Assembly (NCBI GenBank): GCA_037142475.1
Contig: JBAXAR010000118.1
Span: 1 to 5,796 of the forward strand
Direction of reading: 5' to 3'
From: CAIUMH01 sp037142475
GTDB lineage: Bacteria > Actinomycetota > Acidimicrobiia > Acidimicrobiales > RAAP-2
DNA: 5,796 nt
Part shown: one piece after another, positions 5,494 through 5,796 of the stretch
Layout of the letters: each line of letters opens with the position of its first letter
Position numbering within the stretch: the stretch's first letter is position 1
Notes under the pieces: model-generated
The model's input: the letters and a program-made list of their open reading frames with translations, nothing else
Told to the model about the DNA's origin: nothing
Database searches by the model: none
Position numbers and translations under genes: made by a program

Positions 5494-5796
5494 TCAGTCC
5501 GCCGGGGGGCCACCGATCGTGCTCGAAGCGCCGTCGTCATCGTGGCCCTTGACACGCTGGCGCAGAATCTTGCCCTTTTCCACGATCTCGTTGAAAAAGT
5601 CCGAGTCGGTGAGCTCACTCACGGACTGCTCGCGCTTCTTGGCGTCAATCTCGACCGTCAAGCGCCGGACCTGTTGGGTCAGCTTCTGTTCACGGATCCG
5701 GACCTTGTTCACCATGCTGACAAATGAATGAGACAGCACGGCCATCTCATCGGGAATCTTGGAGTCTGTAATCGATTCGAGATCGATGTCGTAGTC
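5494..5796 (-). CDS. HAMP-domain protein ending in a coiled coil, C-terminal part, cut by window edge
   Basis: The last 100 codons are visible; the frame is open to the right edge. The fragment begins DYDIDLESITDSKIPDEMAVLSHSF in two parts, which matches the second half of a HAMP domain: the DE(M) motif at fragment residues 16-18, then helix 2. Helix 2 runs into a charged coiled coil (REQKLTQQVRRLTVEIDAKK) and the segment VSELTDSDFFNEIVEKGKILRQRV, followed by a short acidic/Gly-rich tail and TGA. The EID..K...V.E.T..D.F pattern is one I recall at the C-termini of bacterial HAMP proteins that lack a histidine-kinase, cyclase or GGDEF domain; none of these follows here. The N-terminal sensor and membrane helices presumably lie outside the window. 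HAMP units relay signals from the membrane, so a partner protein would be needed for output; the partner is not visible. Confidence 0.85.
   Translation of the reverse strand, partial: DYDIDLESITDSKIPDEMAVLSHSFVSMVNKVRIREQKLTQQVRRLTVEIDAKKREQSVSELTDSDFFNEIVEKGKILRQRVKGHDDDGASSTIGGPPAD

Noticed and set aside
1..5796. CRISPR array, tRNA, rRNA, insertion sequence or integrase
   Set aside because: No regularly spaced repeat series, no tRNA or rRNA signature and no transposase or recombinase motif was seen on either strand.

Overview
This is a GC-rich bacterial window (roughly 60% by eye). GAGGAG Shine-Dalgarno sequences, frequent GTG starts and codons ending in G or C would fit an actinobacterium-like or other high-GC host, but there is no taxonomic marker gene, so the lineage is not determined.

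Layout: the left 3.5 kb, on the minus strand, is a tightly coupled three-gene export operon read from right to left. It runs from a HlyD-type membrane-fusion/adaptor protein (2644-3477), to a C39-peptidase-domain ABC transporter (440-2647), to the N-terminal part of a second ABC transporter that runs off the left edge (1-443). Both junctions are 4-nt overlaps (GTGA, then ATGA). The protein features match the NHLM/NHLP export cassette (HlyD + ABC1 + ABC2) known from nitrile-hydratase-leader and Nif11-leader ribosomal peptide clusters. No precursor peptide and no modifying enzyme lies in the window.

A 394-bp divergent intergenic region (3478-3871) separates this operon from a plus-strand gene (3872-5332). 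That gene encodes a 12-helix membrane protein resembling the ATP/ADP-carrier (NTT/Tlc)-like branch of the major facilitator fold. The intergenic region holds two weak promoter candidates, several hairpins, a spaced inverted repeat overlapping the rightward promoter candidate, and a pair of 11-bp direct repeats. At the right edge, converging on the carrier gene, is the 3' end of a minus-strand gene for a HAMP-domain protein that ends in a coiled coil without a kinase or cyclase domain (5494-5796).

The most notable point is that the C39 domain of ABC1 keeps the Gln, His and Asp of the peptidase site but has Ser (AGC) where the catalytic Cys belongs. It is therefore either a degenerate, HlyB-like substrate-binding domain or an unusual serine variant. 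Together with a short HlyD protein that seems to lack the usual long coiled-coil hairpin, this suggests an atypical exporter, possibly one that exports its peptide or protein without leader removal. How the exporter, the carrier and the HAMP protein work together cannot be read from the sequence.
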